Below, piece by piece: positions 17,520-28,279 of a stretch of DNA of 64,000 nucleotides (position 1 is the first letter of the stretch; each line of letters starts with the position of its first letter). The stretch comes from Vallitalea pronyensis (GTDB taxonomy: Bacteria > Bacillota > Clostridia > Lachnospirales > Vallitaleaceae): positions 2,437,001 through 2,501,000 of the forward strand of contig NZ_CP058649.1 in the NCBI RefSeq assembly GCF_018141445.1. The letters are read 5' to 3'. A model generated the notes under the pieces. It was not told the DNA's origin. It made no database searches and worked only from the letters and a program-made list of their open reading frames with translations. Both the position numbers and the translations under genes were made by a program.

Positions 17520-19115
17520 ATGTTTTCTTTATTAGTTGTCGAGGATGAGAAGTGGATTCGTAAAGGTATTATACATAAACTTAAAAAAAGTGATATGCTA
17601 TTTGATCATATGTTTGAGGCGAAGGATGGAAACGAAGCCTTAGATATCTTAAATAAAGAAAAAATAGATATCATTATAACAGATATTTGCATGCCAGATA
17701 TGGATGGTATTGAGCTGATTAAAAGGGTTAAAGCGCATAAGCCACACATAGAATGTATTATCATCAGTGGGTATTCTGAATTTAAATATGCGGAAGCAGC
17801 TATCAATATGGGGGTTAAGAGCTATTTATTAAAACCCACAACAGATGAAGACTTGCAGGAGGCTTTATATAAAGTCATTAACCTTATAAATGAAAAAAGA
17901 CAGTATCATGATCTATCCAGAGAAAATGTGAATATGAAAATATATCATGAGAAATTATTATATGAAAAAGAGTTAAACCGGCTGCTGAAGGTTCACGAAG
18001 CAGCCCAGAGTGACATACTAGGCACATATTACCCTTACATATTACATAAGGATTACCAATTACTGATTATCAATATCCATTATCGCTATGGTGCTGATGC
18101 TGAGAGTGATTTTGAGGATATGGAAGATATAAAAAGCAACATAATGAATGACTTCGTTGTCAATGTCCAGGATGATAATTATTATGCTTTCAATAACGTG
18201 GATGTGGTGAATCAGATATTCATTTTGGTATGGGGGGATAAAAAGCAAGTACAGCTAGTAAGTGATAAAATCAGTAAAAGATGCTTCTATGGTTGTCTTC
18301 ATAAACTCCATATTTCTGCCACCATAGGTATCAGTTCTGTTTTGAATCATATTAATGAGTCACTCTATAAATCGGCTAAGAAAGCCCTTGATTTAAGGCT
18401 CATATATGGGCAAAATAAAATATATTGGGAAGAGCAAACCTTATCCAATGCCTTTGTATTTCCAAAGGAAGAGTTAAAACTATTAAAGAAAAATATTGAA
18501 AGAAGGTACATGAAAAACGTAGATATCTTGTTAGCAGATATTTTTTCCAAAGAGCGTTTTAAACAATCCGGTGCTGGAAATTTATATTTTGTTTATTCAG
18601 AAGTCATCAATGCCATCTATGAAATGTTGTATTCAGCAGATGTGAATGTTGAAAAAATGATTGAATATGATCTATTTCATGATGACATTATGAACCATGC
18701 TGCCCAATTAGAAGATGTTTCTGCACATTTGTTTAAATTCATTCAGAAAAGACTTAAGGTTAAGAAAAAAGTATCCATTGACTGTAAAGCCCTTGTTGAG
18801 CAGGCGGTTAACTACATTGATAGCCATTTTGAAGAAAAAATCAATGTAAAAAGCTTATCGGACCACTTTGGTATCACCGCTAATTATTTTTCAACCATAT
18901 TTAAAAAGGAATTAGGGGTGACGTGCACACAGTACTTAACCACCAAAAGGTTGAATTATGCATGCAGAATGCTCAAAGAGACGGACATCAATGTAGAAGA
19001 AGTAGCTAAAGGTGTTGGCTATGAAGATCTTCAATACTTTTATCGTGTGTTTAAAAAAGAATATCATGTAACGCCTGTGGCGTATAGAAAAGGTAACATA
19101 AAGCTTAGTGAATAG
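17520..19115 (+). CDS. AraC-type response regulator, YesN family
   Basis: The 531-residue protein has a receiver domain (residues 1-120, with the phospho-acceptor aspartate in DIIITDICMPDMDG and the KPT lysine), a long middle region, and a C-terminal AraC DNA-binding domain (about 430-531, FEEKINVKSLSDHFGITANYF to FKKEYHVTPVAYR). The start at 17520 follows GGGGGAGGATT just after the stop of the kinase gene, so the two form one operon. It most likely activates the sugar transporter genes downstream. A terminator overlaps its stop codon. Confidence 0.93.
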   Translation: MFSLLVVEDEKWIRKGIIHKLKKSDMLFDHMFEAKDGNEALDILNKEKIDIIITDICMPDMDGIELIKRVKAHKPHIECIIISGYSEFKYAEAAINMGVKSYLLKPTTDEDLQEALYKVINLINEKRQYHDLSRENVNMKIYHEKLLYEKELNRLLKVHEAAQSDILGTYYPYILHKDYQLLIINIHYRYGADAESDFEDMEDIKSNIMNDFVVNVQDDNYYAFNNVDVVNQIFILVWGDKKQVQLVSDKISKRCFYGCLHKLHISATIGISSVLNHINESLYKSAKKALDLRLIYGQNKIYWEEQTLSNAFVFPKEELKLLKKNIERRYMKNVDILLADIFSKERFKQSGAGNLYFVYSEVINAIYEMLYSADVNVEKMIEYDLFHDDIMNHAAQLEDVSAHLFKFIQKRLKVKKKVSIDCKALVEQAVNYIDSHFEEKINVKSLSDHFGITANYFSTIFKKELGVTCTQYLTTKRLNYACRMLKETDINVEEVAKGVGYEDLQYFYRVFKKEYHVTPVAYRKGNIKLSE

Positions 19116-19134
19116 GCTTTATGTTATTTTTTCT
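19094..19134 (+). terminator. Rho-independent terminator after the YesN gene
   Basis: TAACATAAAGC (19094-19104) pairs with GCTTTATGTTA (19116-19126), followed by TTTTTTCT. It includes the stop codon of the regulator gene in its loop. Confidence 0.85.
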
Positions 19135-19386
19135 CTATGGACAAGGCATTGTTGATGTGGTAGAGCTATGCCTATTCAAAACATTAGAGATTTATCCAAA
19201 TTAATTCAAAGATATATCCATTCAATCATGAAGACCTTGTCACTATACTTATATTATGGATAACATGACTAAGAAACATGAGAATCCGAGGAAGTGGATA
19301 CACAGCATGGGTGACAAGAAATTATAAAGGTGAAGGGTGTCCGTTTTTGTAGCATGCTATACAATACGACATTGAAGGAGGGAATC

Positions 19387-20337
19387 ATGAAAACGATGCG
19401 ATTAAAGACCAAGAAAAGCAATAGTCACAATAAAAAATCCATATGGAAACGAATGCGCAAATACAAGGTTTTATACTTATTTCTATTACCTGCCATTGTT
19501 TTTTTCTTTATTTTCGGCTATATACCCATGTACGGTGTAACCCTTGCATTTAAAGAATTTAGGTTTGATACAGGGATTTTAATGAGCCCTTGGGTGGGTC
19601 TAAAATATGTGGAGAAGTTTTTCTCTTATTTCCAATTTAGGTTATTAATTAGAAACTCATTTCTTATAAGCTTTCTAAAGTTATTATTTGGTTTTCCTGC
19701 ACCGATTATATTAGCTATTATGTTAAATGAAGTGAGAGCTAAGAAATTCAAACGGGTTTTTCAAACCGTATCTTACTTACCCTATTTTGTGTCATGGGTT
19801 GTAGTAGCTACCATATTTACTAAATTTCTATCCCCCCATCAAGGGTTATTTAATGAATTAAGAATGGCAATGGACAAAGAGCCTATCTTTTTCTTAGGTA
19901 TTGTAAAATACTTTTATATTGTTATTGTCACATCGGATATATGGAAAAATGTAGGGTTTAATTCCATTATTTATTTAGCAGCCCTAAGTAGTATCAGTCC
20001 CATGTTATACGAGGCAGCATCCATTGACGGGGCCGGCAAGTGGAAGAAGATTATACATATCACACTGCCAAGTATATTACCCACGGTTGGTATCTTGTTT
20101 ATTCTAAGTATGAGTGGCTTGTTAAGAGCAGGCTATGAACAAATTATATTATTTCAACAACCACCAACCATACCGGTTTCTGAAGTTTTGGAAACCTATT
20201 CGGTGAAGGTCGGCTTGCAACAGGGGCAATACAGTTACGCAACGGTTGTTGGTTTGTTCCAATCCATTGTGTCTTTAATTCTAATTGTAACAACCAATAA
20301 AATAGCTAAAAAAGTATCGGACACGTCCTTATGGTAG
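19387..20337 (+). CDS. Sugar ABC transporter permease, LplB family
   Basis: The 316-residue protein has six predicted membrane helices and the EAA-type loop EAASIDGAGKWKKIIHITLPS (residues about 215-235) that contacts the ATPase. N-terminal YKVLYLFLLPAIVFFFIFGYIPMYG is typical of LplB permeases, which serve oligosaccharides such as pectin fragments. The start at 19387 has GGAGGGAATC before it; the longer frame from 19330 does not. No ATP-binding subunit is encoded nearby, as is usual when a shared MsmK-type ATPase is used. Confidence 0.92.
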   Translation: MKTMRLKTKKSNSHNKKSIWKRMRKYKVLYLFLLPAIVFFFIFGYIPMYGVTLAFKEFRFDTGILMSPWVGLKYVEKFFSYFQFRLLIRNSFLISFLKLLFGFPAPIILAIMLNEVRAKKFKRVFQTVSYLPYFVSWVVVATIFTKFLSPHQGLFNELRMAMDKEPIFFLGIVKYFYIVIVTSDIWKNVGFNSIIYLAALSSISPMLYEAASIDGAGKWKKIIHITLPSILPTVGILFILSMSGLLRAGYEQIILFQQPPTIPVSEVLETYSVKVGLQQGQYSYATVVGLFQSIVSLILIVTTNKIAKKVSDTSLW

Positions 20338-20371
20338 CTTATGTTATAACAATGATTGGGGTGATTAATCG

Positions 20372-21265
20372 ATGATGGTCATAAAAGAATCTACAGGCGA
20401 AAAAGTATTTAAAGTGTTTAATTATTCATTTCTTACCAGTTTAGGTTTCCTAACGTTTTATCCATTTTTCTATGTTTTAATATTGTCTTTAAACGATGGT
20501 TTTGACTCGTTGAAGGGTGGGCTTTATTTCTGGCCAAGGGAATTGACCCTTCAAAATTATATTAAGGCTTTTGAGGACCCTTTAATTCTAAATGCTTTTA
20601 GTATATCTATTTTTCGAACAGTTGTAGGCACATTTTTATGTGTTTTATTAACTGCATTGGCAGGTTATGCTCTTGCCAGAAAGGATTTGCCTGGTCGAGG
20701 TATTATTACATTTTTCTTCTTTTTTACAACGATTTTTTCGGGTGGCTTGATACCATTTTTTATATTACTACGGAGCCTACGCTTGACAAGCAGTATATGG
20801 ATCTATGTATTGCCATATTTGTACCAGTTTTTTAATATTATTATTATGCGTACATATTTTCAGACCATACCCAATGAAATAAGGGAATCTGCTGTCATTG
20901 ACGGATGTGGCGAATTAAAGATGTTTTTTAAGATTTTCTTTCCTTTGTCACTTCCTATGATAGCTACCATTACGCTGTTCTATGGCGTTGGTCATTGGAA
21001 TGATTGGTTCGTCGGTGCTTTTTTTGTAGCCGATAAGAACTTGAAACCGGCAGCCACCATCTTACAGAAAATTCTTAGTGAGACCAACTTCGAGCAAGCC
21101 ACAGATACGAATAGGATGAACTTTAACATTAATCGTGCTAAAACAACACCAGAAGCATTAAGAATGGCCTTTCTCATGATTACCACATTGCCAATCTTAT
21201 GTGTCTATCCTTTTCTACAAAAATATTTTATCAAAGGTATTATGATTGGATCCATAAAAGGATAA
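20372..21265 (+). CDS. Sugar ABC transporter permease, LplC family
   Basis: This 297-residue partner of the LplB-type permease has six predicted helices and the EAA loop RESAVIDGCGELKMFFKIFFPLS (about residues 168-190, split here as family-typical). The start TSLGFLTFYPFFYVLILSLND and the end YPFLQKYFIKGIMIGSIKG are typical of LplC/AraQ proteins. It lies 34 bp after the first permease and clearly belongs to the same operon. GGGGTGA precedes the start. Confidence 0.92.
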   Translation: MMVIKESTGEKVFKVFNYSFLTSLGFLTFYPFFYVLILSLNDGFDSLKGGLYFWPRELTLQNYIKAFEDPLILNAFSISIFRTVVGTFLCVLLTALAGYALARKDLPGRGIITFFFFFTTIFSGGLIPFFILLRSLRLTSSIWIYVLPYLYQFFNIIIMRTYFQTIPNEIRESAVIDGCGELKMFFKIFFPLSLPMIATITLFYGVGHWNDWFVGAFFVADKNLKPAATILQKILSETNFEQATDTNRMNFNINRAKTTPEALRMAFLMITTLPILCVYPFLQKYFIKGIMIGSIKG

Positions 21266-21275
21266 TCATGTTTAT

Positions 21276-21350
21276 ACCCCTTCAACATACTTTGAAAAGT
21301 AGATGAAAGGGTTTAAATAAAAATGAGAATGCATGAGGATGACATTCTCT
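21276..21350 (+). promoter_or_regulatory. Two hairpins between permease and binding-protein genes
   Basis: ACCCCTTCAACATACTTT (21276-21293) pairs imperfectly with the segment at 21296-21313, and GAGAATG (21325-21331) pairs with CATTCTC (21343-21349). Such structures often adjust the level of the binding-protein part of the message; that role is inferred. Confidence 0.4.
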
Positions 21351-21382
21351 CAAATAAAAGGTGAAAAATTAGGGAGGTTTTT

Positions 21383-23104
21383 ATGATGAAAAAAAGCATC
21401 AAAAGACTATTGTGCACAGCAATGGTACTCATGTTAACCATGTCTATTTTTGCAGGCTGTCAAAGGACGAAAGAACCCACATCAAAAGACTCTAATAATG
21501 CTGGTCAAAGTAATAACACAGGTAAAAAAGAAGCGGATGCAGAACCTATCGTGATTAAGATGTTCTCATGTTGGAACGGTTCAAGTGGAAATGCGCCAAG
21601 AGATCATTTTGATAATGTTGTTGCCAACAAACTCTTAGAAGAGACAGGGGTTATTTTTGATATTGAATATGCCACATCGTCAGAGTCTGAGAATCTAAAC
21701 ATGATGTTTTCATCAGGTGATATACCTTATGATGTGGTTACTGCTCCTTATTGGGGTGGAAATGGAGGCGAAACAGGTATCATTAAGAGAGCAGCTAGCC
21801 AAGGTATGGTCATGGCTCTTGAAGATTTACTGGATAAGCATGGTCCTAATATTAAGCGTTTTGAAGAGGGTGCCGCTACAGACTTCCTTGAAAATGATGT
21901 CTATGCACCTGAATATAATGGTCATACGTATGTGATTCCCTATCAATTACCTGCAACACCAGCAGATAATAAAAACTGGGGTTATTGTGTCTATGTGCGT
22001 AAGGACATTATGGACGCATTAGGTTGGAAACAAGAAGATTTTAATCACTCAGAAAAAATATATGAGTTCTTAAAAGAAGTAAAAGCAGGCGATTTTAAAG
22101 ATGCCAATGGCAATCCTGTTATACCTGCAGGTAACTGGCATAATGGATGGGCTTATGATCAATTGTACCGTTCATACATTACAGGTAATATGTGTTCATT
22201 ATGGGTAGATCCAGATACAAACAAAGCCATTGTGGATAGACGAAGTCCATTGGTGATGGAAGAAGTCTTGTACATGCGAAAATTAGTTTCAGAAGGGTTG
22301 TTTGACCCAGAAGCTTTCCGACAAAACGATACCATTGCTAAAGAAAAACATGCTTTAGGGAAATATGCCGTTCATGGTGTGCATTATTTCCACCAACGGG
22401 ATTTTTATGAGCAGACATTATACAAAGATCATCCAGAAATGCGGTATGTACCTGTTGGACCTATTAAGAATGCAAAAGGACAAATTGGAGCTTCTTCCCT
22501 AAAAGGGCGAGCGGGTTCACCTGCTTGGTTTATATCAGCAGATACAGACTCAGACATAGCAGAAGCAGCTATAAAAGCTATTAATTACTTAAATAGTGAA
22601 GAGGGCAGACTATTGGCTTTCTATGGTATTGAAGGTGAGCATTTTGATATGGTAGATGGTAAGCCAAGAATGAAAAAAGAATACGTTGATATGAACAAAG
22701 AAGGTATTCTTAAATCAGAAACAGGCATTCAAGGTATCTATCGTGAACTTATATCACTCTATCCTTATATGAGTGAATGGGGTGAGTTCACACCTGGCGA
22801 AGCAGATGTACCCGATGAAACCTATGAACATATCATCAATAATATCGTACCCGAAACAATCATTGATGGTTACCGAGCAAGTAATTTCATTAACGATTAC
22901 GATAAGAAAGATGACATCAATGAATTACTCAATGGTGAACTATGGCGGGATTACCGGGAAAGAGCCTTTTTTGCAGCAACGGAAGAAGATGCCATTAAAA
23001 TTATAGAAGAATATCAGCAATACCTCATTAAAGGCGGTATCGAAGACTATGAGGCATTCATCAATGAAAAAGCAGCGGAAAGAGATGACCACGTGATATT
23101 CTAA
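21383..23104 (+). CDS. Sugar ABC transporter substrate-binding lipoprotein, LplA family
   Basis: The 573-residue protein has a lipoprotein signal (MSIFAGC, cysteine near residue 26), a short Asn/Ser linker, and a two-lobe binding-protein body of the LplA type, about 130 residues longer than classical maltose-binding proteins. Recognisable stretches are VVTAPYWGGNGGE, YVIPYQLPATPADNKNWGY and GSPAWFISADTD. It should capture an oligosaccharide outside the cell and hand it to the two permeases upstream. The pairing with YesM/YesN and the pectin-type catabolic genes elsewhere suggests uronate-containing oligosaccharides, but the ligand is not proven. Confidence 0.92.
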   Translation: MMKKSIKRLLCTAMVLMLTMSIFAGCQRTKEPTSKDSNNAGQSNNTGKKEADAEPIVIKMFSCWNGSSGNAPRDHFDNVVANKLLEETGVIFDIEYATSSESENLNMMFSSGDIPYDVVTAPYWGGNGGETGIIKRAASQGMVMALEDLLDKHGPNIKRFEEGAATDFLENDVYAPEYNGHTYVIPYQLPATPADNKNWGYCVYVRKDIMDALGWKQEDFNHSEKIYEFLKEVKAGDFKDANGNPVIPAGNWHNGWAYDQLYRSYITGNMCSLWVDPDTNKAIVDRRSPLVMEEVLYMRKLVSEGLFDPEAFRQNDTIAKEKHALGKYAVHGVHYFHQRDFYEQTLYKDHPEMRYVPVGPIKNAKGQIGASSLKGRAGSPAWFISADTDSDIAEAAIKAINYLNSEEGRLLAFYGIEGEHFDMVDGKPRMKKEYVDMNKEGILKSETGIQGIYRELISLYPYMSEWGEFTPGEADVPDETYEHIINNIVPETIIDGYRASNFINDYDKKDDINELLNGELWRDYRERAFFAATEEDAIKIIEEYQQYLIKGGIEDYEAFINEKAAERDDHVIF

Positions 23105-23448
23105 TACACAATGCATGGACTTAAATAATATTTCATAAGATACTAATATGAATAACCCACAAAGAGGCAGTCGGAAAATAACTAATTTCTGACTGCCCCT
23201 GTACGTTTAGTTTTCTTTTTAACGTATTTTATAGAACTTTCTTAAGCCTTTAAGTACTTTCGTTGAAACCCTTTGGAAAAGACATAAACTATGTTATAAT
23301 AATCAAATGACATGATATGGTAATAAGGTGCTTCTTCACATAAGAAGTATACGTGAATTGTGATCACAAAAGTTAAGATGAATGGATCATTATTGAAGAA
23401 AGTTTCAAATGATGCCTAATGAAAAATACTAAAAGGGGATAAGACGAA
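23105..23448. other. Intergenic region, 344 bp: terminator, promoter and leader
   Basis: GAGGCAGTCGGAAA (from 23165) and TTTCTGACTGCCCC (to about 23200) form a terminator-like hairpin for the transporter operon. TTTGGA (23272-23277) and TATAAT (23295-23300), 17 bp apart, make a promoter for the next gene. The leader of about 140 nt holds the 12-bp palindrome TTGTGATCACAA (23358-23369). No ORF is seen. Confidence 0.6.
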
Positions 23449-24237
23449 ATGAAGATAGCAATCATTGGTGCAGGTAATGGTGGAACGAAATTAGCCAAGT
23501 TATTTCATGACTTAGAGCATGTGGATATTGGGTTAATGGTAGATAAGAATGTGGATGCGCCAGGCATTAGGTGGGCCAAAGAACACGGTATTGAGTACAG
23601 TAGAGACATGGATAGTATGAGTCCAAGTGTTGATGTGGTTGTAGAAGCTACAGGTATACAAGTTATTGCAGATGCGATTAAAGAGAAGTTTCCAGATAAG
23701 CAAATCATAGATTCGTCTTTAGCAGAATTGATGATGCGGATAGTGGACCAACAAGTTTCAGTCTCCAATCAATTGAATGACCAGTTAAATGTCATTCATA
23801 AAACAACAGAAGTGTTAGGTAACGAAATGGAAAAGGTGGCCACTTCAAATCATTTATTAAATGAAGTAACCCAGCATTTAGTCCATTCTGCAAAAGAATC
23901 GGAAGCATTTATCACAGAGACCGATAAAATCATTACATCCGTTAACCAAATAACGCAGCAAATTAAAATATTAGGGTTGAATGCTAATATTGAGGCTGCT
24001 CGGGCAGGTGAACATGGTAGAGGTTTTTCTGTTGTGGCTAATGAAGTACAGAAACTATCGGATAATACGAAGATGTTTGCAGATGAAATATCCGGTTTAT
24101 TAAAAGCTTTATCAGGTGAAAATGAAAACATTAATCATCAGATACATAAGTTAGGTCATCTTACAGAGGAACAGAATGATATGTCATTAAATGTAAATCG
24201 TGTCATCGAAGAACTGGTAACACAAGGTGCTAGATAA
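23449..24237 (+). CDS. Soluble chemoreceptor: NAD(P)-binding Rossmann domain fused to MCP signalling domain
   Basis: This 262-residue protein joins two domains in one frame. Residues 1 to about 105 begin MKIAIIGAGNGGTKLAKLF, the GxGxxG nucleotide-binding loop of a Rossmann fold, and continue with DVVVEATGIQV and KQIIDSSLAELMM as in dinucleotide-dependent dehydrogenases. Residues about 110-262 are a chemoreceptor signalling hairpin with [19 protein letters not shown] and VVANEVQKLSDNT at the tip that binds CheW and CheA. There is no membrane segment or HAMP. No catalytic residues of a dehydrogenase are evident after the nucleotide loop, so it is more likely a sensor of NAD(P)(H) or of a related ligand than an enzyme. 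No chemotaxis genes lie next to it. The start has AAAAGGGGATAAG upstream. Confidence 0.85.
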   Translation: MKIAIIGAGNGGTKLAKLFHDLEHVDIGLMVDKNVDAPGIRWAKEHGIEYSRDMDSMSPSVDVVVEATGIQVIADAIKEKFPDKQIIDSSLAELMMRIVDQQVSVSNQLNDQLNVIHKTTEVLGNEMEKVATSNHLLNEVTQHLVHSAKESEAFITETDKIITSVNQITQQIKILGLNANIEAARAGEHGRGFSVVANEVQKLSDNTKMFADEISGLLKALSGENENINHQIHKLGHLTEEQNDMSLNVNRVIEELVTQGAR

Positions 24238-24314
24238 TTTTTAGATATCAATGAGAAACATTTGACTGCATAAAAAATTTTAAAAAAAGTGTTTTCTTTT
24301 TCCAGTAAACAGTG

Positions 24315-24370
24315 TATAATAAGACGAGTTGTATGGGTGAGGCTGTCTCAAGTTATTTGATGACAGCTTC
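24315..24370 (+). promoter_or_regulatory. Promoter and attenuator-like hairpin in the ykpA leader
   Basis: TATAAT sits at 24315-24320. Shortly after the expected start, GAGGCTGTC (24340-24348) can pair with GACAGCTTC (24362-24370), followed by TTTATC. About 140 nt of leader remain before the gene. Leader attenuation is known for several ABC-F genes, and here it is only suggested. Confidence 0.4.
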
Positions 24371-24508
24371 TTTATCATGTTCCAGGAAAGTTCAGTGAAA
24401 CAGCTTTTATGGAAATATAATACTTTAAGTAAAGACTGACATGTTGATTAGTTTACAAACAAAAAAATAGGTGACGAGAAGCATATAGACTATTGGAAGG
24501 AGAACTAG

Positions 24509-26134
<1,626 letters not shown>

Positions 26135-26221
26135 CCATGATTGATGAAGCATAATCATGGAGAAACTATCAATAAGGGATTGTTTTAAACAGCCCACTAC
26201 CATAAGAAAAGTAGGTGACAT

Positions 26222-27055
26222 ATGATAAAAACAGGTAAAGTACAATTGTTAACCGTTGAAAGAGAAGCACCATTTGGTATATTTTTAACAGCTGATGGGA
26301 ATAAGCAGGAGGAAGTGCTCTTACCAGGTAAAGAAGTGCCCTCAGGACTTAAAATAGGGCATCAGTTAGAAGTATTTATTTATAGAGATTCCAAAGATAG
26401 ACCCATTGCAACAACACGTAGACCCAAAGTTCAAGTTGGTGAAATGGCGGTGTTAAGGGTAGCTGAAAACACAAAAATAGGAGCATTCTTAGACTGGGGA
26501 TTAGAAAGGGATTTGTTATTGCCTTTCAAAGAACAAACAACGAAGGTTAAAGTAAATAATGACTACCTTGTTGCCGTTTATACGGATAAAAGTGATCGGC
26601 TGTGTGCCACCATGGACGTGTATAAATATCTTGATCACCAATCCCCATATCAGCAAAACGATCATGTAAAAGGTAGGGTTATTCAAGTAAAAGATGATTT
26701 AGGAGCTTTTATCGCTGTGGATGAAAAATATCATGGTTTGATACCTAAACATGAATTATTCAGAGCATTACAAGTAGGGGACGTGATTGAAGGGCGTGTA
26801 ACAAAGGTAAGAGATGATGGTAAGTTAAATATTAGCTTACGTGAAAAAGCTTATGTACAGATGGATAAAGATTCTGAAACAATATGGAACTATATCGTCA
26901 AAAAAGGTGGTCGTATTCCATTGAACGATAAGAGTGACCCAGAGAAGATTAAAGCAGCCCTTGGTATGAGTAAGAATGCATTTAAAAGGGCCGTAGGTCG
27001 CCTGTTAAAGCAAGGGAAAATAAAATTTGTTGATGAGGGTATCCAAAAGATATAA
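26222..27055 (+). CDS. S1 RNA-binding protein, CvfB/YitL family
   Basis: The 277-residue protein has several S1-like barrels and a C-terminal winged helix. The pieces RVAENTKIGAFLDWGLERDL, GRVIQVKDDLGAFIAVDEKY and EGRVTKVRDDGKLNISLREK mark the barrels, and KKGGRIPLNDKSDPEKIK to FKRAVGRLLKQGKIKF forms the winged helix. CvfB of Staphylococcus binds RNA and influences virulence-gene expression; in Clostridia it is a housekeeping-type RNA-binding protein of unclear role. AGGTGACAT precedes the ATG. A strong terminator follows. Confidence 0.9.
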   Translation: MIKTGKVQLLTVEREAPFGIFLTADGNKQEEVLLPGKEVPSGLKIGHQLEVFIYRDSKDRPIATTRRPKVQVGEMAVLRVAENTKIGAFLDWGLERDLLLPFKEQTTKVKVNNDYLVAVYTDKSDRLCATMDVYKYLDHQSPYQQNDHVKGRVIQVKDDLGAFIAVDEKYHGLIPKHELFRALQVGDVIEGRVTKVRDDGKLNISLREKAYVQMDKDSETIWNYIVKKGGRIPLNDKSDPEKIKAALGMSKNAFKRAVGRLLKQGKIKFVDEGIQKI

Positions 27056-27080
27056 TATAAGAGAAAAGGTATGAAAATGA

Positions 27081-27143
27081 TAAACCATATAGCGTTAGTG
27101 AAGGTCCATCGTAGGACATCATTAACCCTATATGGTTTTTTTG
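27081..27143 (+). terminator. Rho-independent terminator after the CvfB-like gene
   Basis: AAACCATATAG (27082-27092) pairs with CTATATGGTTT near 27128-27138, and the inner TTA-GTGAAGGTCC and GGACATCATTAA also pair, followed by a run of T. Confidence 0.9.
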
Positions 27144-27260
27144 TTTATAACAGCTTCTACTATAATAAAATAGGCGATATAGGGTTATTCCTTATAGCTT
27201 GTCACTTAACGATATTCCCATCATATAATGTAGTAACACGCATATAAGGAGTGAAATATA

Positions 27261-28277
27261 TTGAGTACGTATTATGTATCAAGAGCAGGCCTTAGCATTG
27301 GAGAAGCTCTTGATACGTGTCAACCTGGTGATCATATTCTGATAACAGATCGTTATTTTGATACAGAAAAAGACATTGTGATTTGTAAAGATCATATTAC
27401 CTTAGCCGGTAAAACAATAAGTACATTGGTTGGTATAAGAGCTATTGGTATACGCATCACAGGCAATCAGGTGACACTCAAAAACCTTGAACTGAAAGGG
27501 TTTGATGATACAGGTATCCTAATTGAAGGCGATAAAGCGATCATAGAGCACTGCTATATTTGTCATAATGGTGGCTGTGGTATGTTGATAACAGGTCATG
27601 AAAGCATCATTCAACATAATAGCATTTATTTAAATAACACCATTCGTTCAAGTGGTTTTAAGATTATAAAAGGGACAGGTATCTGTCTTGAAGGGAAAGA
27701 TCATAAGATTAATCATAATCTATGTATGTTCCACTATGATTATGGTATTTACAGTCATTACCCATTAAATCAGACACGAATAGCACACAATAGTATTAAA
27801 TGTCTGAACCAACATGATTGGGAATATAAGAAAAATTGCGATATTGCTATTATGGATCCTAGGTCCAGTCATAATGATATAAAAGCCAATAATCTATATA
27901 GCTATACGGGTGTTATACTTGCTGGTCCACATAATATAATCCATCAAAATAGGTTTGCAGAGAATAAAATAGGATGTATGTTAGCAGGTAGCCACAATCA
28001 AGTTAACCATAATGTCATCATGAAAGCTGATAAGGTAGGTATTGATGTACAAAAGGGTATGAATCACATTATAAAAAATGTCATTAGTAAATCCGTAGAA
28101 AGTGGTATAAAAATAGCATCCGATCATAATAGGATTGCCTCCAATTTATTAACGGGCAATACCCAAGCTATACACAATGAAGGTCATGAGAATGTACTTG
28201 AAAACAATGCATTCTATAACAATGAACAAGATGTAATCATTCCACATGAGGATATGCAGGAAGGAGGGAGTGAATAA
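27261..28277 (+). CDS. Right-handed parallel beta-helix protein (NosD/pectate-lyase-like fold)
   Basis: The 338-residue protein is built from short repeats of the PbH1 type, for example DDTGILIEGDKAIIEHC, GGCGMLITGHESIIQHN and HNQVNHNVIMKADKVGI, which fold as a right-handed beta-helix. This fold is used by polysaccharide lyases, NosD-type periplasmic proteins and phage tail spikes. I see no catalytic signature and no signal peptide; the N-terminus is STYYVSRAGLSIGEALDTC. The start is TTG with AAGGAGTG before it. It is followed two bases later by a paralogue and then by a chitin-binding-domain gene. Cytoplasmic location or export in a non-classical way, for example to the spore surface, is possible. 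Confidence 0.82.
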   Translation: MSTYYVSRAGLSIGEALDTCQPGDHILITDRYFDTEKDIVICKDHITLAGKTISTLVGIRAIGIRITGNQVTLKNLELKGFDDTGILIEGDKAIIEHCYICHNGGCGMLITGHESIIQHNSIYLNNTIRSSGFKIIKGTGICLEGKDHKINHNLCMFHYDYGIYSHYPLNQTRIAHNSIKCLNQHDWEYKKNCDIAIMDPRSSHNDIKANNLYSYTGVILAGPHNIIHQNRFAENKIGCMLAGSHNQVNHNVIMKADKVGIDVQKGMNHIIKNVISKSVESGIKIASDHNRIASNLLTGNTQAIHNEGHENVLENNAFYNNEQDVIIPHEDMQEGGSE

Positions 28278-28279
28278 CC

